Origin: Lethocerus indicus
Taxonomy: Eukaryota > Arthropoda > Insecta > Hemiptera > Belostomatidae
Reading direction: 5' to 3'
NCBI GenBank assembly: GCA_019843655.1
Contig: JACDQD010000011.1
Coordinates: 12,132,604 to 12,196,603 of the forward strand
DNA length: 64,000 nt
Part shown: positions 12,873 to 26,554 of the stretch, piece by piece
Layout of the letters: every line of letters begins with the position of its first letter
How positions within the stretch are numbered: position 1 is the stretch's first letter
Position numbers and translations under genes: made by a program
Notes under the pieces: generated by a model
The model's database searches: none
What the model was told of the DNA's origin: nothing
The model's input: the letters and a program-made list of their open reading frames with translations, nothing else

Positions 12873-14749
12873 GATGGCAAGTGTTCCGGCCCCTGCGCTC
12901 CCCCACCTCCCATACCAGCCAGATATTTTATTTATGGACGGGATTTATTTTCTTCTATTTTTATTTTTTTTCAGCTTTTGGGATTTCTCCGACACATTAG
13001 GTCCACTTTAATCGCCCCGACACGGTGTACAGTAGCGAATAAATGTCGCTCATAAAAGGGCGTGTGAGATGATTAACATGGTTCTTTCAACAAAACCGTT
13101 TATTTTTTTTATTTTATTATTAAATACCACCAGAGTTTTCGTTTGAATAATTCCGTATAGTTCAGCAAGAATTTTACTGCACATGACGACTGTAACAATA
13201 TAATCAAATGTTCCAATCTTGAGCTTTTAATATAGGAACTTGTTTCCTACAGGACTACATTAACGAAGTCAACAAAAAATGAGCAAATCTATATTACTGC
13301 AAACATCGGCGAGACGTCTCTAATAAGCCCCCTCGAGTGGTACGGAAGTTTGAACTCACCTGGTACTTGAAGCGTTCCAAAACGGTCCCCGTCCGGAAAT
13401 GGGACTTGAACTGAGGAAAGGGAAAGTCGGTTACCCCGTTCCTAATTGCTAACCCAACTCAGAACCGTTCGTCCGAAATGGCAATACGTTTATAACATTT
13501 ATTTTGAATTATCTGCCTAATCACATATAGCCTTCGTCATAAAGCGATAAAACTTTATTAGGAACACCCTAAACTGGATGATGTTTCCTGGTTTCAGTTC
13601 CTACCCTTTGTCAGAAACAGCAGGATTTGATGCTGAACGGAAACTTCCTCTCGCAATAAGCGTTCCGGTCGTCCTTTGATAATAGCAAGAGTTCACAGAA
13701 ATTCGAGCATTATCCGGAAATAATATCGGGGACCGGTAGACAAGATAGGCGGGCGGTCCTGAGTGGCAGGAAAACGGAAGACGGCGAGAGAGTAAGAGAG
13801 AGAGGGGGATCCCTAACGACCAGCAATTAAACCCGAGTTAAGGTGGTTTATAATCAAATGTGGGGGGGGGGGTAATTAAGGAAACCCCTGCTAGACGGAA
13901 GATAAATTTAGGATTATTATCCGTCAGTTGAGTAATCCGTGTATTAGAAGAGAACTGAGATTAATCCTTCTTGTATGGGATTCAGATAATCCTGGCGCTG
14001 GTCGGTGGCTGTAAGCTAGGCGCGGGCAAATACGAGGGTGAGCCCTATTACCAGAGTCCGCTCCGCATTGGCCGGCCGTATTCTCTCAAGCGTTGTTTAA
14101 CAGGATGTACTCCGTAGTTCACCTATACTTAGTTCCCTTTTACTATACTGTAAACTGTAGATTGAGAACTATTCTTTGAATGATTTTATATCATGACTGT
14201 CCTACTTCAGATCGTCCTAGGGGAATATCATCCGCGGTCTTTCTTTTCTTTTCAAGATTATTAACACTTTGTATTAAGCTAATTAACGCCAAAAACATTA
14301 ATAAAAAAATTAATTGCCCATCACGCGTACGCGTACAATTTGTGAAAAAATGATAACTTCACAGACCTAATACATTCTACCCAATTACTCACTTATATGA
14401 TCAATTATTCATTTATTGACGGGAAGTAAAATTCATGTCATTGTTAGGAAGCAACGGGAAATTGTTAACTGTAGGGTGTTACTATTCTATTGCGGTAGGA
14501 TACAGTAACCCCTAGAGCACAAATGCGCTCAACAAATGTTTATTTAATTAATTTCATTTTCGCACCTTGATTAAATGTAGAAAATCTTATGAGCAAGCGA
14601 GTGAATTATTGTAATTTAACTGTGATACTGCTGGAATATAGTGGGACTAAAAAATGTATTGTGAAATTAAGTTTAAATCGATGGTAATTGCGACTATGTT
14701 ACGATATTCTGTCAGCGTTCTGAATTATTCTGCGGGTTACGAAATAAAT
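12873..14749. other. No gene seen
   Basis: It contains an 11-G run (13862), a GA-rich stretch (13783-13806) and a GTTCAAGTCCC box-B-like site at about 13392-13403 (minus strand) without a tRNA fold. No frames of note. Confidence 0.45.
14323..14334. repeat. ACGCGTACGCGT palindrome
   Basis: A perfect 12-bp palindrome made of two MluI-type half units in AT-rich surroundings. Confidence 0.5.
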
Positions 14750-15020
14750 TCATTGACCAGCGGGGCATTCGTTTATCCACTCCATTGCATTACCGCACGC
14801 GAGGGTTCCGACCCATGTCGATGTGCGGGAGTGTCCAGGCCGTGAGGCAAATGAAGAAGCCCTCAAATTTCCTGGCAGCGGTCGGCGCCGCCCGGATTGC
14901 GGGACAGACAACGGTGCCCGGCCGGCGTCCCATTTCCCAGCCCAGGAAATGGAGATTTTAATTGAAACCAGATAATACCGCCGGCGTCCACTACAACCGC
15001 GCCGCACCAATAGATGGCCG
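14750..15020. other. GC-rich islet
   Basis: A CpG-rich patch with several CCGGC, GCCGGC and GGCGCC blocks and a short inverted pair (CATTTCC and GGAAATG, around 14930-14953). A minus-strand frame of 117 codons (14750-15103) crosses it without recognisable content. It may be regulatory. Confidence 0.2.
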
Positions 15021-16380
15021 AAAATAGAAACTAATCTGGAACAAGCCGCCGTGTATTTTGTAATTGAACGAGAAATTATTCCCTTGTTTTTGCAGTAATC
15101 CAACGTGCGTTATTGCAAATCGCGTTTACGCCACGCTTACTTTGCGCAAATAAACAACTTCCTACACGTTATTAAGTAAATTTTCTGTTTGTTTATCGAG
15201 ATAAACAGAAACATATAAATACTTAAAATATAAATGGTTTCAATCGTTTTATCCAAGACTCCCATCTTTTTGCAATGGTACGGTAATCTTTTTTATTTTC
15301 TGACTGTTTATCACTGGCACTAATAGATATGCATTTTATTGTTATATAACATAATGGGGACTGAATCAGTTCCGCAACATGTTTTAAACGGCATACTGGC
15401 AAACGGCAGCACGCGATGCAATGTACGGTTAATGCAAATATGTGCTCTACTGTGACCGCATTATTACACCGCTCTCACTCACTCTTTCTCTCTCTAGTTT
15501 GACCATGGGAGAAAGCCTAGGGCACGCCAAAGAGAATTTTCTCTCTCTCTCTCTCTCTCACTACCTAGGTTCGTCTAAAGGCCATTTCACACACAATTAA
15601 CAATCACAGTGTCGTTTTCCAAATAAGAAAATAAACATTGGAAACGGTCCTCAGTTCTACTATCGGTACACGGGAAATGACAGTTTACAATAAATTAATT
15701 TTTCCTGGCTATCCCTAAGGCCATTGCCGATTCGTTCTCATACAAAAAAAATTACGGGAATTCAAAATGAAATTTTCCCCGCCGTCCAGTGGCTTGAAAG
15801 TTGGAAATTAATATCTTCCCGCAACGTAAATATGATGATGGCCGGTAGCGATGAGGGCGTAGGTGAATTTTAATCATTATTGTTGGTAAACTGTCGGCGG
15901 ATGGAAGCTAATATCCGGGCTAGATCGCGCCTCAACTTGGCCCATTAACTTCGCATTGTATATGTTCATCCCCTATTGGTACCTTGTTTAGTAACTGCGA
16001 GGATCGGATATAAGCCATAGGCATTTATAAGCTTTTTTTCAACTTCGTATAACTTATATGAATTATAATTTATACATATTTCAGAGTAGAGTTGACAATT
16101 ATAAAAAAAAGATAGATATTGTTAGAGATTTTTATTAGAATGTCCAGTAGAACACTTCTAGTATTTTCAATGTATTCAATTCGATCTACCTTTACTCCGC
16201 TTTATTTCTTTCCGAACATCAAGGATCAGTAATTAATTGTTCACTGTGAACATATCTTTCTGTCAATATTTTTTAGCTAAAATATCATCGTGAAATAATT
16301 GGCCGATATAATTAAAATAAATATGGACCGAAAGTCCCCTAATGTTTACTTACAGTATGGGAAAAAGACCCACTGAATAA
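15021..16380. other. No gene seen
   Basis: AT-rich, with an imperfect hairpin at 15182-15209 (TTCTGTT...AACAGAA around TATC-GA-GATA) and the (CT)n tract. No coding signal. Confidence 0.45.
15540..15559. repeat. (CT)n microsatellite
   Basis: About ten TC units. A looser CT-rich tract lies 50 bp upstream. Confidence 0.85.
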
Positions 16381-16418
16381 CAATTGACCAATTGCTATTC
16401 AAGCAATTAGGTCAATTG
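16381..16418. repeat. 15-bp stem hairpin
   Basis: CAATTGACCAATTGC and its complement form a 15-bp stem with a 7-nt loop and a single bulged A (16409). It is too short for a typical miRNA precursor and its function is unknown. Confidence 0.7.
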
Positions 16419-17110
16419 TGTTTTCAATACACCTTCCGAGGAAAAGTATTGATCTCTTAGGTAGTCCCTTGTACGATAGATTCTAAGCAATCAATTTCTT
16501 TTCCCAAAGTTGTATTGTAATATCAATTATTTCTTTTTGTTTCAGGTGAGAAACATTCAGTTTGCTCCAGGAAGGGATATACTCGAAAGTGAGTAACTTA
16601 TTATTGTCTTAATTTAACGGCGACAATAATGGTCACCGCAGATTAAACATCTATATGCATTTGTTCCTTAGATAAATCATGGACAACGAAATACTTCATA
16701 AATTCCATGGGTATTCCCCAAAATTCAAGGAGACCATTATTTAAATTATTAGTAATTTTTAAATGTTGTTACCTAATCTTAAAAAAATAGTATAAAAACG
16801 CTCATAATTTGCAAGTATGTAATCGCGCTATATAAATAATACATTAAAAAATGCCGCTCTTTACCTTTTCCCGGGTGTGGCTAATCTCGCCGACGACGTT
16901 GAGGGGACCGCAAACAGGGGGCAAAAAACTTCAGTGTCTAGCACAAAAAGAGGACTTTTAACGTCCGCTGAAATGGAGTTATTTGAACGTTGGGCCGGTT
17001 TATAAAGAGGTTGACGTTTAGCCGTGAGTCAGCCCCCTTCGTCCACAGCACAAATTCAATGGGTAATACGGAACAAAAATCATCAAGTTTTTTCTCTGTC
17101 GGATCATTCC

Positions 17111-17274
17111 CTCGTCTCGGTGGTATGTGAAAGTTTTACTTTAAATACATTCCGCGTTTAGATCATTGACATCAATGTATGAACTAATTTGTTCCCGTTG
17201 ATTTTGGGCTCATCCTTGCCGTTGGATCGTCCTCACGAATATACTTCAGGCATTCATTTCCTCGCTTCTCAGTA
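17111..17274. repeat. Diverged dispersed repeat, copy 2
   Basis: Partner of 6700-6832 in the same orientation, with about 30 additional bases in total. It encodes nothing recognisable. Confidence 0.45.
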
Positions 17275-17377
17275 ATTTACCCTATCGGAGTCACACTTTT
17301 ACTCCGCGTCATACATTTAACACGCTCAATTTCGTAGCAGGTATACGAACACCACTAATGATTTACGAATGTCTAAC

Positions 17378-17397
17378 GCATTGTCCATGGACAATGC
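17378..17397. repeat. Perfect 20-bp palindrome
   Basis: GCATTGTCCATGGACAATGC is a perfect palindrome. Outside it, ACGAAT (17365-17370) and ATTCGT (17399-17404) extend the symmetry after a short asymmetric gap, giving a 40-bp cruciform-capable structure. Confidence 0.75.
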
Positions 17398-17404
17398 TAT
17401 TCGT

Positions 17405-18899
17405 TGATTTTTCGTTCGCAAATGTTTAGTAAAAACTTTATTATTCTTCAGTATTACAACGATTGCACAAAATGCCCCATCCGTTTTGCTTAATTCACTA
17501 ACCTATCAAACTTGAGATGTCAATCCGCTGAAATTATATTTTATTCTTAGCAAATTTTGGTCTTAAAACTCTTTGTCGTTTCGCTGTTATTTGTTTGGTT
17601 TCGTGACCAGAAAATTAGGGGAAATTCATCAATCAAATATTGCGGATAATCGGAAAAATCGACCCTATCCATTCGATAAGGGCTTAATGTGATATCGATC
17701 ATTGCTCCCTCTATACAAACTTCGCTATCGTTTTATATTCAAATCACAATATTTGCATGTGAAATATAATTAGCGATTCGGATTCGCTAATCTGATTAAG
17801 AATTGTTTATTATCAATTTCACTATTTCCTTGTAAATAGTTCGCTCCCAGATACTTTTATTATTATCGTTACTTTAGCATTCCATATTGCTGGTAATGAA
17901 TCTGTTGATATTTAGTAGCTTTTCAGATTTAAATATTGATATATTGATTCCTAATATATATATAATCGTCACCAAAATCGAATTTACTTTTCCTATGATT
18001 TTGGGTTCGAGCTGTAATCAAGTAGAATGCCGTTAATAACAGAGTGAAGACATACGCTACCTTTTATCATATATACACTTAATGTATTCATTACTTTTGT
18101 TACTATCATACAAAGGGGCCTAAAATTAATTAGGCGTGAAATAATCCAGGGATAAATGGACATTCGAAATGAAAAGCTTTTATATTATAATGAATGGTTT
18201 CATTGTCTCGAAAAACCCGTCTGGTCTTTTTTGCCTTTATTCTTGGGTACAGGGCCCACTTTGAATTTTTAGCTCGGTGAAAAAGTTTTTGCGGTGGAGG
18301 CTCAGCAATAAAAGTTGATGATGCCGGCCTGTCATTTACAAAACACAGGCGACAATTTCTTTTCCGCTGAGGGAAGACATTGTTTTTAATGTTAGTTACA
18401 TATATTGTCATGTATTTCTAAAACAGAGCATTTCTGAGTGTTATCGCGCTAACTTATTTCCTAACTTTACTACGAATTACGAAGTAAAGCCCAAATTGAC
18501 CAATCCATTTAATTAATGGTATTAATCAGGAAAGTACATTAATTTTATAATAAAAGTTTTTAAACAAAATACAATTTCTTTTCTGTAATTGTCTTTGCAC
18601 TATGTACCTATAACAAATTGATCTACTTTAAATATTGTAAGATATAATTTTCTAATGGTAGGATGGGATTACCCGAAAAAACCTTATAGTTCCAAGGGTT
18701 TTAGATTAATTTTAAATTTAAACCGCAATAGATTAATGCTGATTACTGCTGGAGACACCTACTGACGAAAATTATTATGGAAATATCCAATTTATTCGAA
18801 AACGGAATGTTAATTAGTTAAATGGATTCAGGGTGTATTTTTACTACAGCACATTTTTCAGTGCGTATTCAAACGAGTTATTTATCTTTTTATAGCCTG
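17405..18899. other. No gene seen
   Basis: Strongly AT-rich. A 93-codon minus-strand frame (18130-18411) is basic and unrecognised. Confidence 0.45.
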
Positions 18900-19265
18900 T
18901 ATTATATGTCGGCCGTCCGATCGATATTGTAATGGAATTTCAGCGGGCGGCCGTATACAGGGACTGTGGCTGATGTTAGCTAGTTTTCCTACTGGCGATA
19001 ACCGCAGTACGGGGTGGGACTAACTGACTGGCGGTCTCCCATTCCAGAATGTTAAATGCAATATTCAATTTCCTGTCGGAGAGGAGGCTCCCCGCTGAAA
19101 CGCCTGAATAATATCTGAGCCCGGCAATGATTAATGCCCCGCCCCCGGACGACTCTACCGCTAATTGACCAAAGCTCCTCGCGGCGTTTCCGAACGTTTG
19201 GCCCGAAAATGAAATTGGCAACTGTATCATAGTAACGAGTATGCGAGTCAATCGGACTGATTGAC
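18900..19265. other. GC-rich islet
   Basis: A CpG-rich patch with GGCCGTCCGATCG, GCGGGCGGCCG and CCCCGCCCCCGG. A minus-strand frame of 98 codons (18976-19272) crosses it and matches no family I know. Possible regulatory element. Confidence 0.2.
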
Positions 19266-22200
19266 TTTTCATTATTTTTTTTAAATAAGTAAGGGCCCAG
19301 ATGCGAAAGTATTAGAACGAAGATGAGAGGGTTTCGCGGGGCTTCACCCCCGGGCGCACACCTAATGAGGTTCCGATTTAACTATTTATTAATCATGTGT
19401 TATTAGCTATCCGTCTTGTTTAGTCTGCCTAGGCAGCAATGGAAATTGTTTATAGGTGTAATAACACTGAACGGCTTTCGGATAATTCATCTTGTCTACG
19501 TCTCGGTTAGCAGTATTACTGGTCCGGTATGTTATATCCAGTGTGATGTACTGCCCACATTCGGATCGGATTGTGAACGGGTCTTGTAGATTAAATCAGT
19601 AACTGGAAATTGGCTCGTGGGATGGAACATTAAATGACAAGTTTGTGTAACCTTACATTTTCTCGTAGTGTTCCCAAGTTCGAAAAAAATATTTTTACAC
19701 GCTTCTCAATTCTAAATGAAACTAAACGATTGGTCTGGCTTAGTATTACACCTATAATATTATGACTATTCATGTCTATGTAAAAAGGTCTGAGTAAAAA
19801 GGTTATTTCTACACTAAAAATGAACGCTGAAGGTCCAATAGATGGCACTCTATGTCAAATTTATTATGGAAACCCGTAATATGCACCTCGTAAATGCGGT
19901 TGACAGCGTAATAATTGAGAAAACTAATTTGGCTAATTGAGATTCTATTCACTTGTGGAAAGTACCAAACGACAAGTTAACAAATGAATCAGTAAATCGG
20001 CCTCGATGATTCACAATTAATATATTTAGAATAGTGAATCTCACAGGCGGCCCCTCACCCATAGTATAGAAAGGGCTGAATTCGTCCAAAAAATCATGAA
20101 TTGGATGGTTAAGCGTTTTCACTTTTTACGGCCTTCGCTTGGTAATTAATCTGACAATGCCTAGGCCCGGAAATTGAGTTTTCCCTCTCATCGCGAAAAA
20201 CCAATCAGCAATATCCGATTTGAAACTGCGTCGATTCCATTGCCAATATGGGACCTCGCTAGTAGGTCGACTAATTTATTCTCCTCATTAATTTATTATT
20301 TATGGAATTTCTAATGTTTCGTCCCTTCGTTATTTACTCTGTCATATTATGTAACTTATTAGGAATGCAGACGGATGTTTAGATGTGTTTCTTATACCTA
20401 CAAATATCCCCAGTTGAGCTTCTAGTGAACTTCAGAACAAAAACTGAATTTAGGGAAGATCTATGAGTGGTGAGACAGAGCGATGACTTTTCTAAGTAAT
20501 AAAACTTTTATATAAAGCTAAGTTACACTGGGGCAGTTTTCTCGTTAACCGGTTCTTACGAAGGGTGTTAAGGGAACCGTTCCTAGAAATAGAAACAGTC
20601 GGCGCGATTCTAATCTAAGATGGCCTCCATAAATTGCGTCCACCTTATCGGCCCCCTCCCTCCTACAGGCTTCCCCGGTTTTTTTTTCTCTACGTACTTC
20701 CCCGTTCTCTGAAACGGTCCCAATGGCTTCTCCTTTAATTAAACAAATGTTTGGATTAGAAGGGGAAAGTCGCGAACGTGCCGTTTCACGATTTCGGCCG
20801 AGGAGGCCCTTTTTAGGATTACACCAGTTATTACACATTTAAAATTTATAGGTGCACATTTTAGTTGTCACAGCGAAGAAAGGAACGGATTTTTCCCAAA
20901 CATCCTAAAGCATTCCGCTACTAAAAAGGCACACAGAAGCCAGAATGCTACACAGCCAAAAGCAGAGCGAGCGCCTTTACAGCGGCAGGGTGCTGGAGCT
21001 CAGTGTCCCCCAATGTCCCTGACTTATAAAAATAATATTTTATTTAAACATATGTATATGTTATTGTGAATGGGTCAATGGGAATATAAACTAATGGCAA
21101 GACCAATTAATTTAGATGAATTGTGATCGTTAACTTTGGTTTTTTGCAGTAAATGGTGAAACCATACAACTGCCATACAACTATTGTCCACTACACATTT
21201 TTACAGTGCAATACAATATTTACAGACTTTCTAAGTAAATATTTCAAAGTAAAATAATTGAAATATCTTCATCACGAGCGATAAAATACTTTCTCACCAC
21301 AGTTTAATACTGTTTATTCGACAGCATTAAAACAACACGACAATGGAACAGAATTTATAATTTCGGTATCCCGTATGCGAATGCACGTATGGAGTTAGGC
21401 TTAGCCGCAAAAGGCTCGGGCAAGGTAAGCCTCTAATAAATAGGTATTTGGAAAAAGGGGGTTATCTCTGTTTATATTGGGGTGGGTGCTCCCCCAAAAC
21501 TCGGCTACCCCAATTAAGGGGCGTTTTCCCAGGTCGGCGCCTTTGGAGGGGGCCACTCGGTCGACCCCCGGCCTACCTCAGCGGCTACTTGTAAGTCGCA
21601 TGTTCCAACTTTGATTTCGGCCTCACGCAAGCCCTCTGCCGCAGTCACTTTGGCGCAGTAACCCGCACACACACACCGGTCGGTGTAATTCACTTCCGTA
21701 TTTAATTCTCCTTCCTGTTTACATCGCGGGGGTCATTCCCCACTTAAAATTCCATTATCCACAGTCGCCGTTAACATTAAATAACCTGTTCAAAATCAAA
21801 TCACTCCCAGTATATTTGCGCCTTTAACAGCCCTCTGTAACTCATCAGAAATTCATAAATATTGCCAACGAGAATTTCCTAATTTCTGTCCCTTTCTGGT
21901 AATGCAGTCTGGACATGGAATTTATTTAATAATTGGAGGCTATTAAAGTTTTAGCCGGTCAATTACTGTAGAAATAACAGTGCGCGGAGTGGAGCCCGGG
22001 CTCATCTTTTTAATTGTATTAAAAATAAAAGGTAGTACCATAAACGTATGATATAGCCGCAGGCAGAAGTTTCACAAAAGGACAGAGGTGCGTGTCCAAC
22101 CGACATTAGGTCCTAAATTTATAGCCCGAAAAAATTTTCCGTGCCCCCATCTTACTTTATATTTCTTCAGCGTGAGCTACTGCAGAGAAATTGGACAAAT

Positions 22201-23178
22201 AATTTTAATAATATTAAGAGAAGTCATCATAATCATTGAATCTTAATCTAAATTATAATATTTTGGGCGGTAAATTACTGTGGAGCAAATAGTTCTTATA
22301 ATTTTAAATTGTTTTAATTAAATCTAGCAGAAAATTGTAACTTATTTTGTACCTCTGAATGTTCTATATCGTGAATGATTATTTTTTCAAATGTCAAGTA
22401 TAAAGAATTCATAATAATGTGAAATATGTTGCAATCTACCACGAAAATCTGTTATACGAAATGAGGTAAATTGATATAAAGACATGCTCTGAGTTTATTG
22501 ACTCCTCCCATATTGCAGGCTAAATTCGTATGATAATGAAGACGGGTAATAAGGCTGATAATTAGGAATTTGTTTATTGCTGGTTTGAGAATTTTTTATA
22601 TAACTCCTACAGTTAGGAAGTTCAGAAGGCAGAGTAAATATTTGATTCGATTACGGTAAGAATCAATTTCAATAAAACCTAATTCACGGGGTATAAACAT
22701 GTCTAATTGTGATGTACAAGATCTGCTTCGGAAATCCAAAATATTCATTCCATCGTGCTCTATTATGTCGTGAAACGTTCGCTGTTTGCATCAGATATCT
22801 GTAATGGAAAGTTGTTTATATTGGAAATGGCCGGTGGCCTTTTGGCCCTGAGGGAGGACCCTTGGCCCCCGTCTTCTTCCTAAATCAGGCTGGCCAACGC
22901 CATCTTCATTTATTTCCTTAATGTTTTCCCTACTGGCCTGCGCTAGGGACACGGGGGAATTACTGACTGAGTAATTTTCAACCCTCTTCCGTATAATTTT
23001 CCCATCCTTATTCCCACGAAATTCATCAGAAAATAAATAGGGGAGATCGTAATTCTTAAAAACTGTAATTTGCAAATGTACAAGTGAAAGGAAAATTGAA
23101 TGAGGTTTGGTCATTAGTGCGGGAAGTTCTGGTGAGTGACGAGTGTTTATCGGTAGACATTACATTAATTAAATACCA
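19266..23178. other. No gene seen
   Basis: GC-richer patches lie at 20620-20800, 21480-21600 and 22830-22960, with minus-strand frames of 97 and 107 codons (20545-20838, 22791-23114) that I cannot assign. Elsewhere it is AT-rich. Confidence 0.45.
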
Positions 23179-23209
23179 CTGAAGACCACGAGGTCAAAAA
23201 CGGTCTAGC
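23179..23209 (+). mobile_element. Decayed hammerhead-element relic
   Basis: CTGAAGA followed by CCACGAGGTC, AAAA, ACGGTC and TAGC. The GAAA turn has become AAAA, stem II has lost two bases and helix I does not form. The order of motifs matches the better copies at 47.7 and 53.3 kb. Confidence 0.35.
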
Positions 23210-26200
23210 AGAGTCATATAAGCGGGAATACTATTCCAAAACCAGGCGTACCCCTTTGCCTTCACAAATACAATTACTAATGAATTTAAAGCTTGATGAT
23301 AAATGAAGAATTAAAATCGATCGTGTGCCACACGGATTAATCAATCGTGCCAATTCGATATCTCTAATCATATTGTACTAATCTGAAGATTGGTTGCCTA
23401 AAGGGCTAAAAGTTGATTTGGAAGGGCTCGGTAAAGGCGTTAGAAGGGGGACAATGGGCGGGCCTATCTCCGCTCCTTTTCACCCAATCGTTAGAGCCGG
23501 AGACTTTTCCGCCGGGGCTATTTTCTAGCTCGGTGGACTTTGGAGGAAACCGATTCCTTTCGGATGTGAACCGGCCGGAAGCCTCTTTCCGCGTCAACGC
23601 TTACCACCGTAAACCTATCCGAAGCCATTTTTATCCGCTGTAAAGTTATACGGGGAAAGAAGCGCCTGTTGGAATTAGGTCAACAATTTCAGTAGGATCG
23701 CCCGCGGTTACTTGAAAGACCGGGAGATTGCCAACAACCGGAAGAAAATATGGGATAATGAAAAACGTTACGTGGCGTTTAACTATTACATGGCGCAGAT
23801 TAATAAATATCTAAAAATGAATATTCCTTCCAAAGTCAAAACAATATTTGACTTTTATTTACTAGATTTAATATACCAGGTTTAGTCATATAACTTGCCA
23901 ATAATAAAATATTGTTCATGAAGTATGTAAGGATCACTAGTGAATATCTAGTAATCGTTTGCTGTTTGTGGGATTTATTATTCTTTACAACCTAAAAATC
24001 ACTCTCAATTAAATTTCTGAGTATTTTACTATCGCTGACATTCAGTACGATAACGAGAGCTGAAACGAATAAATAATAAACAGATCGCAGATATTGAATC
24101 AGAATCAATAAAGCATTGTGTGCCCAGATTTGAATTGGAGCTCAGCCGTGGGACGTCTCCTGGCTGCACAGTGCTTATATAATTAATTAATTAATTAGCG
24201 GGTATAGGTCAGCCGGGAGTGGATACTACGAATACAGTATGCATGAGGAGGCAACTCGAACTCGCTCGCGGAGTTGTTTATTCCTCGGATAATTGAAATT
24301 GGAAATGGTCGGCCCAGTGCACCTCCTCGCCACCCCCCCCCCTTGTGACCGCCCCGCCGTCAATAATAAATGTGACCGGATTAATTCGAAAACCGAGCGA
24401 AATTTTCGTTTTATAAATTCAATTCCCGGACCATATTTAGCCCCCGTCCGCTAATTGTATAGCAAGGTTGGTCTATCAATTCCCAAGGTGGCTTTTTCCC
24501 CAATGAATGAGCAAGAAACTAAAATTTTCAGTCGTCCTAATGTGACGGAAATTTAAATTTTACATGGTACAAATTTATCCGCGTTTTAATTCGTACAGTT
24601 GAGCGTTTATTATGCATTTATAATTTTTAAATCCACTACCCTTAGTTATTGGTAATTTTAACACTTATCTTTTATTGATTTTTATATGTACCTCTCTTTC
24701 GTCGATAAGCACAATATAGTACGAGAGGAACTCAGTCATTACACCGACTAGTACTGGTAACGGCTCAATCTAGGTATCTCTTCGAAACTCGGAGAGTGGT
24801 CGCGGTGAAGAACGCTCTTTGAGCGGGAGACAGTCAATACGCCGCAACGTTTCTTTTCCCAGCAATCCCCCAACTCCGGACAAGTGGATTAAGGTTTTCC
24901 CCCCTGCTACGTTTTTCCTACCGTAAGTAGAGAACGCGAGCGCCTCCATCTGGCGGTAGACGGAAAGGGTTGTTGTTCAAAAACGTGGAAATGAATCCTT
25001 GATGAAGAATCTCGTGGAGGAACCGACGGCAAGAACTAGCCCACGATGAAGAGAGAGTAAATTAGTTCAGACCTTAAAGAAGTAGGCTATAGAATACAAG
25101 GCTGTATGGAAGCAAAACACTAGTTTTTATTTTCCTCGGGTAAATTGCCTCTGAAGTTGCCTGTTTTTATGCGAACAAATATTAATTCATTATGTCTCCG
25201 CGATTTTACGTCACGATGCGGCACAAAGGAAAAGAGACGGAGAAGAACGGACGTGGGAATGAAAGACCGGTAAAGGAGGCAAGAGGGAATGACAGACAAG
25301 CGGCGTCGCTGCAGTAATTTTCAATGGGACAGAACCAATATTTCAGCTCATCGCTCTTTCCAAGAGGAGTCGAGACCTTGCCGCGGCGCCCAGAGAGAAT
25401 TTAATAATATTTTCCAAGCCGAGGGACCCGTGATGAATCGTTTTGTCACATCGACAAAAGGCCGCGGGGGCCCGCGTTATTTGAGTTTTCTACCTCATCG
25501 CCTGGTGGAGTTTCTTCGAAACCGAGCCCATGTATAGTCATTACCGGTCGAACGATATTTCCAGACAGGACCAGATCCGGCCTGAATAATAATCGTCGGT
25601 TTGATTTTTTTTAGATTTAACATCTAGCGTCGTTAGTGTTGGTCTTACGGAGACGCCAATTCCCTTTCTGATGGATAAGGCGAGAAATGAAGCTGACATT
25701 CAGCGTTAATAGTAGGCCGTTGTCTCCAAAAAAAAAACGTCCGATTTGCTGTACCGACTGCGAAATTAATAATATAAGAATAACAAAAGCAAGTCGCTTA
25801 AAATTTGGATTTCAAATATTAGTTCATCTTATCTTCACATTAACTGGTTGCTGTATCTATGCTAGTATTGCTTTTTATACGATTCTGATAACCCTGGAGC
25901 CATCTCTAAAATGTAGTATCATCATCTGGTTAATTTTTATACTTTATTTGCATCTAAATATAGACTATATGCCGTTTCATTTCCATGATTCCAGTGGATT
26001 ATTCGTAATTAATCTAATTAATTAGTTTAATAGTACAAATTCATTGAGCACCAATGAGGTCAACACAACTGTTTATCTGTTAATTGTTAACCGGTTGACC
26101 GATATATTTGTATCTGAAATCGTATATAACAATCTGGGGACTTGTGTGTTGTATTGTTTCGTGCGCGGCCGCGTATTGTGACGCGATATAAATCTGGGAT

Positions 26201-26554
26201 GATAAAATATTACAGTATCTGACTGGGACATGAACGATAGGGTGAGTGAAACTATTAAAATTCCAATCGTATTTATCAAAACTGCTGAGTTACGTGCGAC
26301 TGGGGTGAGAAATTCTGAGTTAATTAATTCAGTGGGTGGGGGGGGGAGAAGGGTTTAAGCACGGTAAAAGTACATTGTACCCTACAGCATATCTTCATCG
26401 ATCTTACTATCCAGACAATGGGGTGAAACCAATGGGCCTTTAATCCCTCACATATGCACACAAATATTTTTAAATTTTATAATATACTATTTTCATAATA
26501 TATTAGTTTTCAATTGTTTATATAATATTTGGATAATATATTTGTACCGAATTG
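23210..26554. other. No gene seen
   Basis: It holds a short GC-rich patch with frames on both strands (23406-23643), a TTAA tandem (24181-24196), a poly-C run (24333-24342), and unassigned frames at 25289-25537 and 25687-26025. The last is hydrophobic in its second half but AT-driven. Confidence 0.45.
26334..26353 (+). other. G-rich tract, weak quadruplex candidate
   Basis: GGG-T-(9 G)-AGAA-GGG. The long central run would have to be split to give four tracts. It lies 200 bp before the tRNA repeat array. Confidence 0.35.

Noticed and set aside
13380..13470. Possible tRNA or SINE head on the minus strand, with GTTCAAGTCCC resembling box B
   Set aside because: The T stem does not pair and no acceptor or anticodon stem can be drawn. 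No tRNA fold and no repeated copy in the window.
25687..26025. 112-codon frame with hydrophobic second half
   Set aside because: AT-rich DNA readily encodes Ile/Leu/Phe runs. No family resemblance, no splice or promoter signals.
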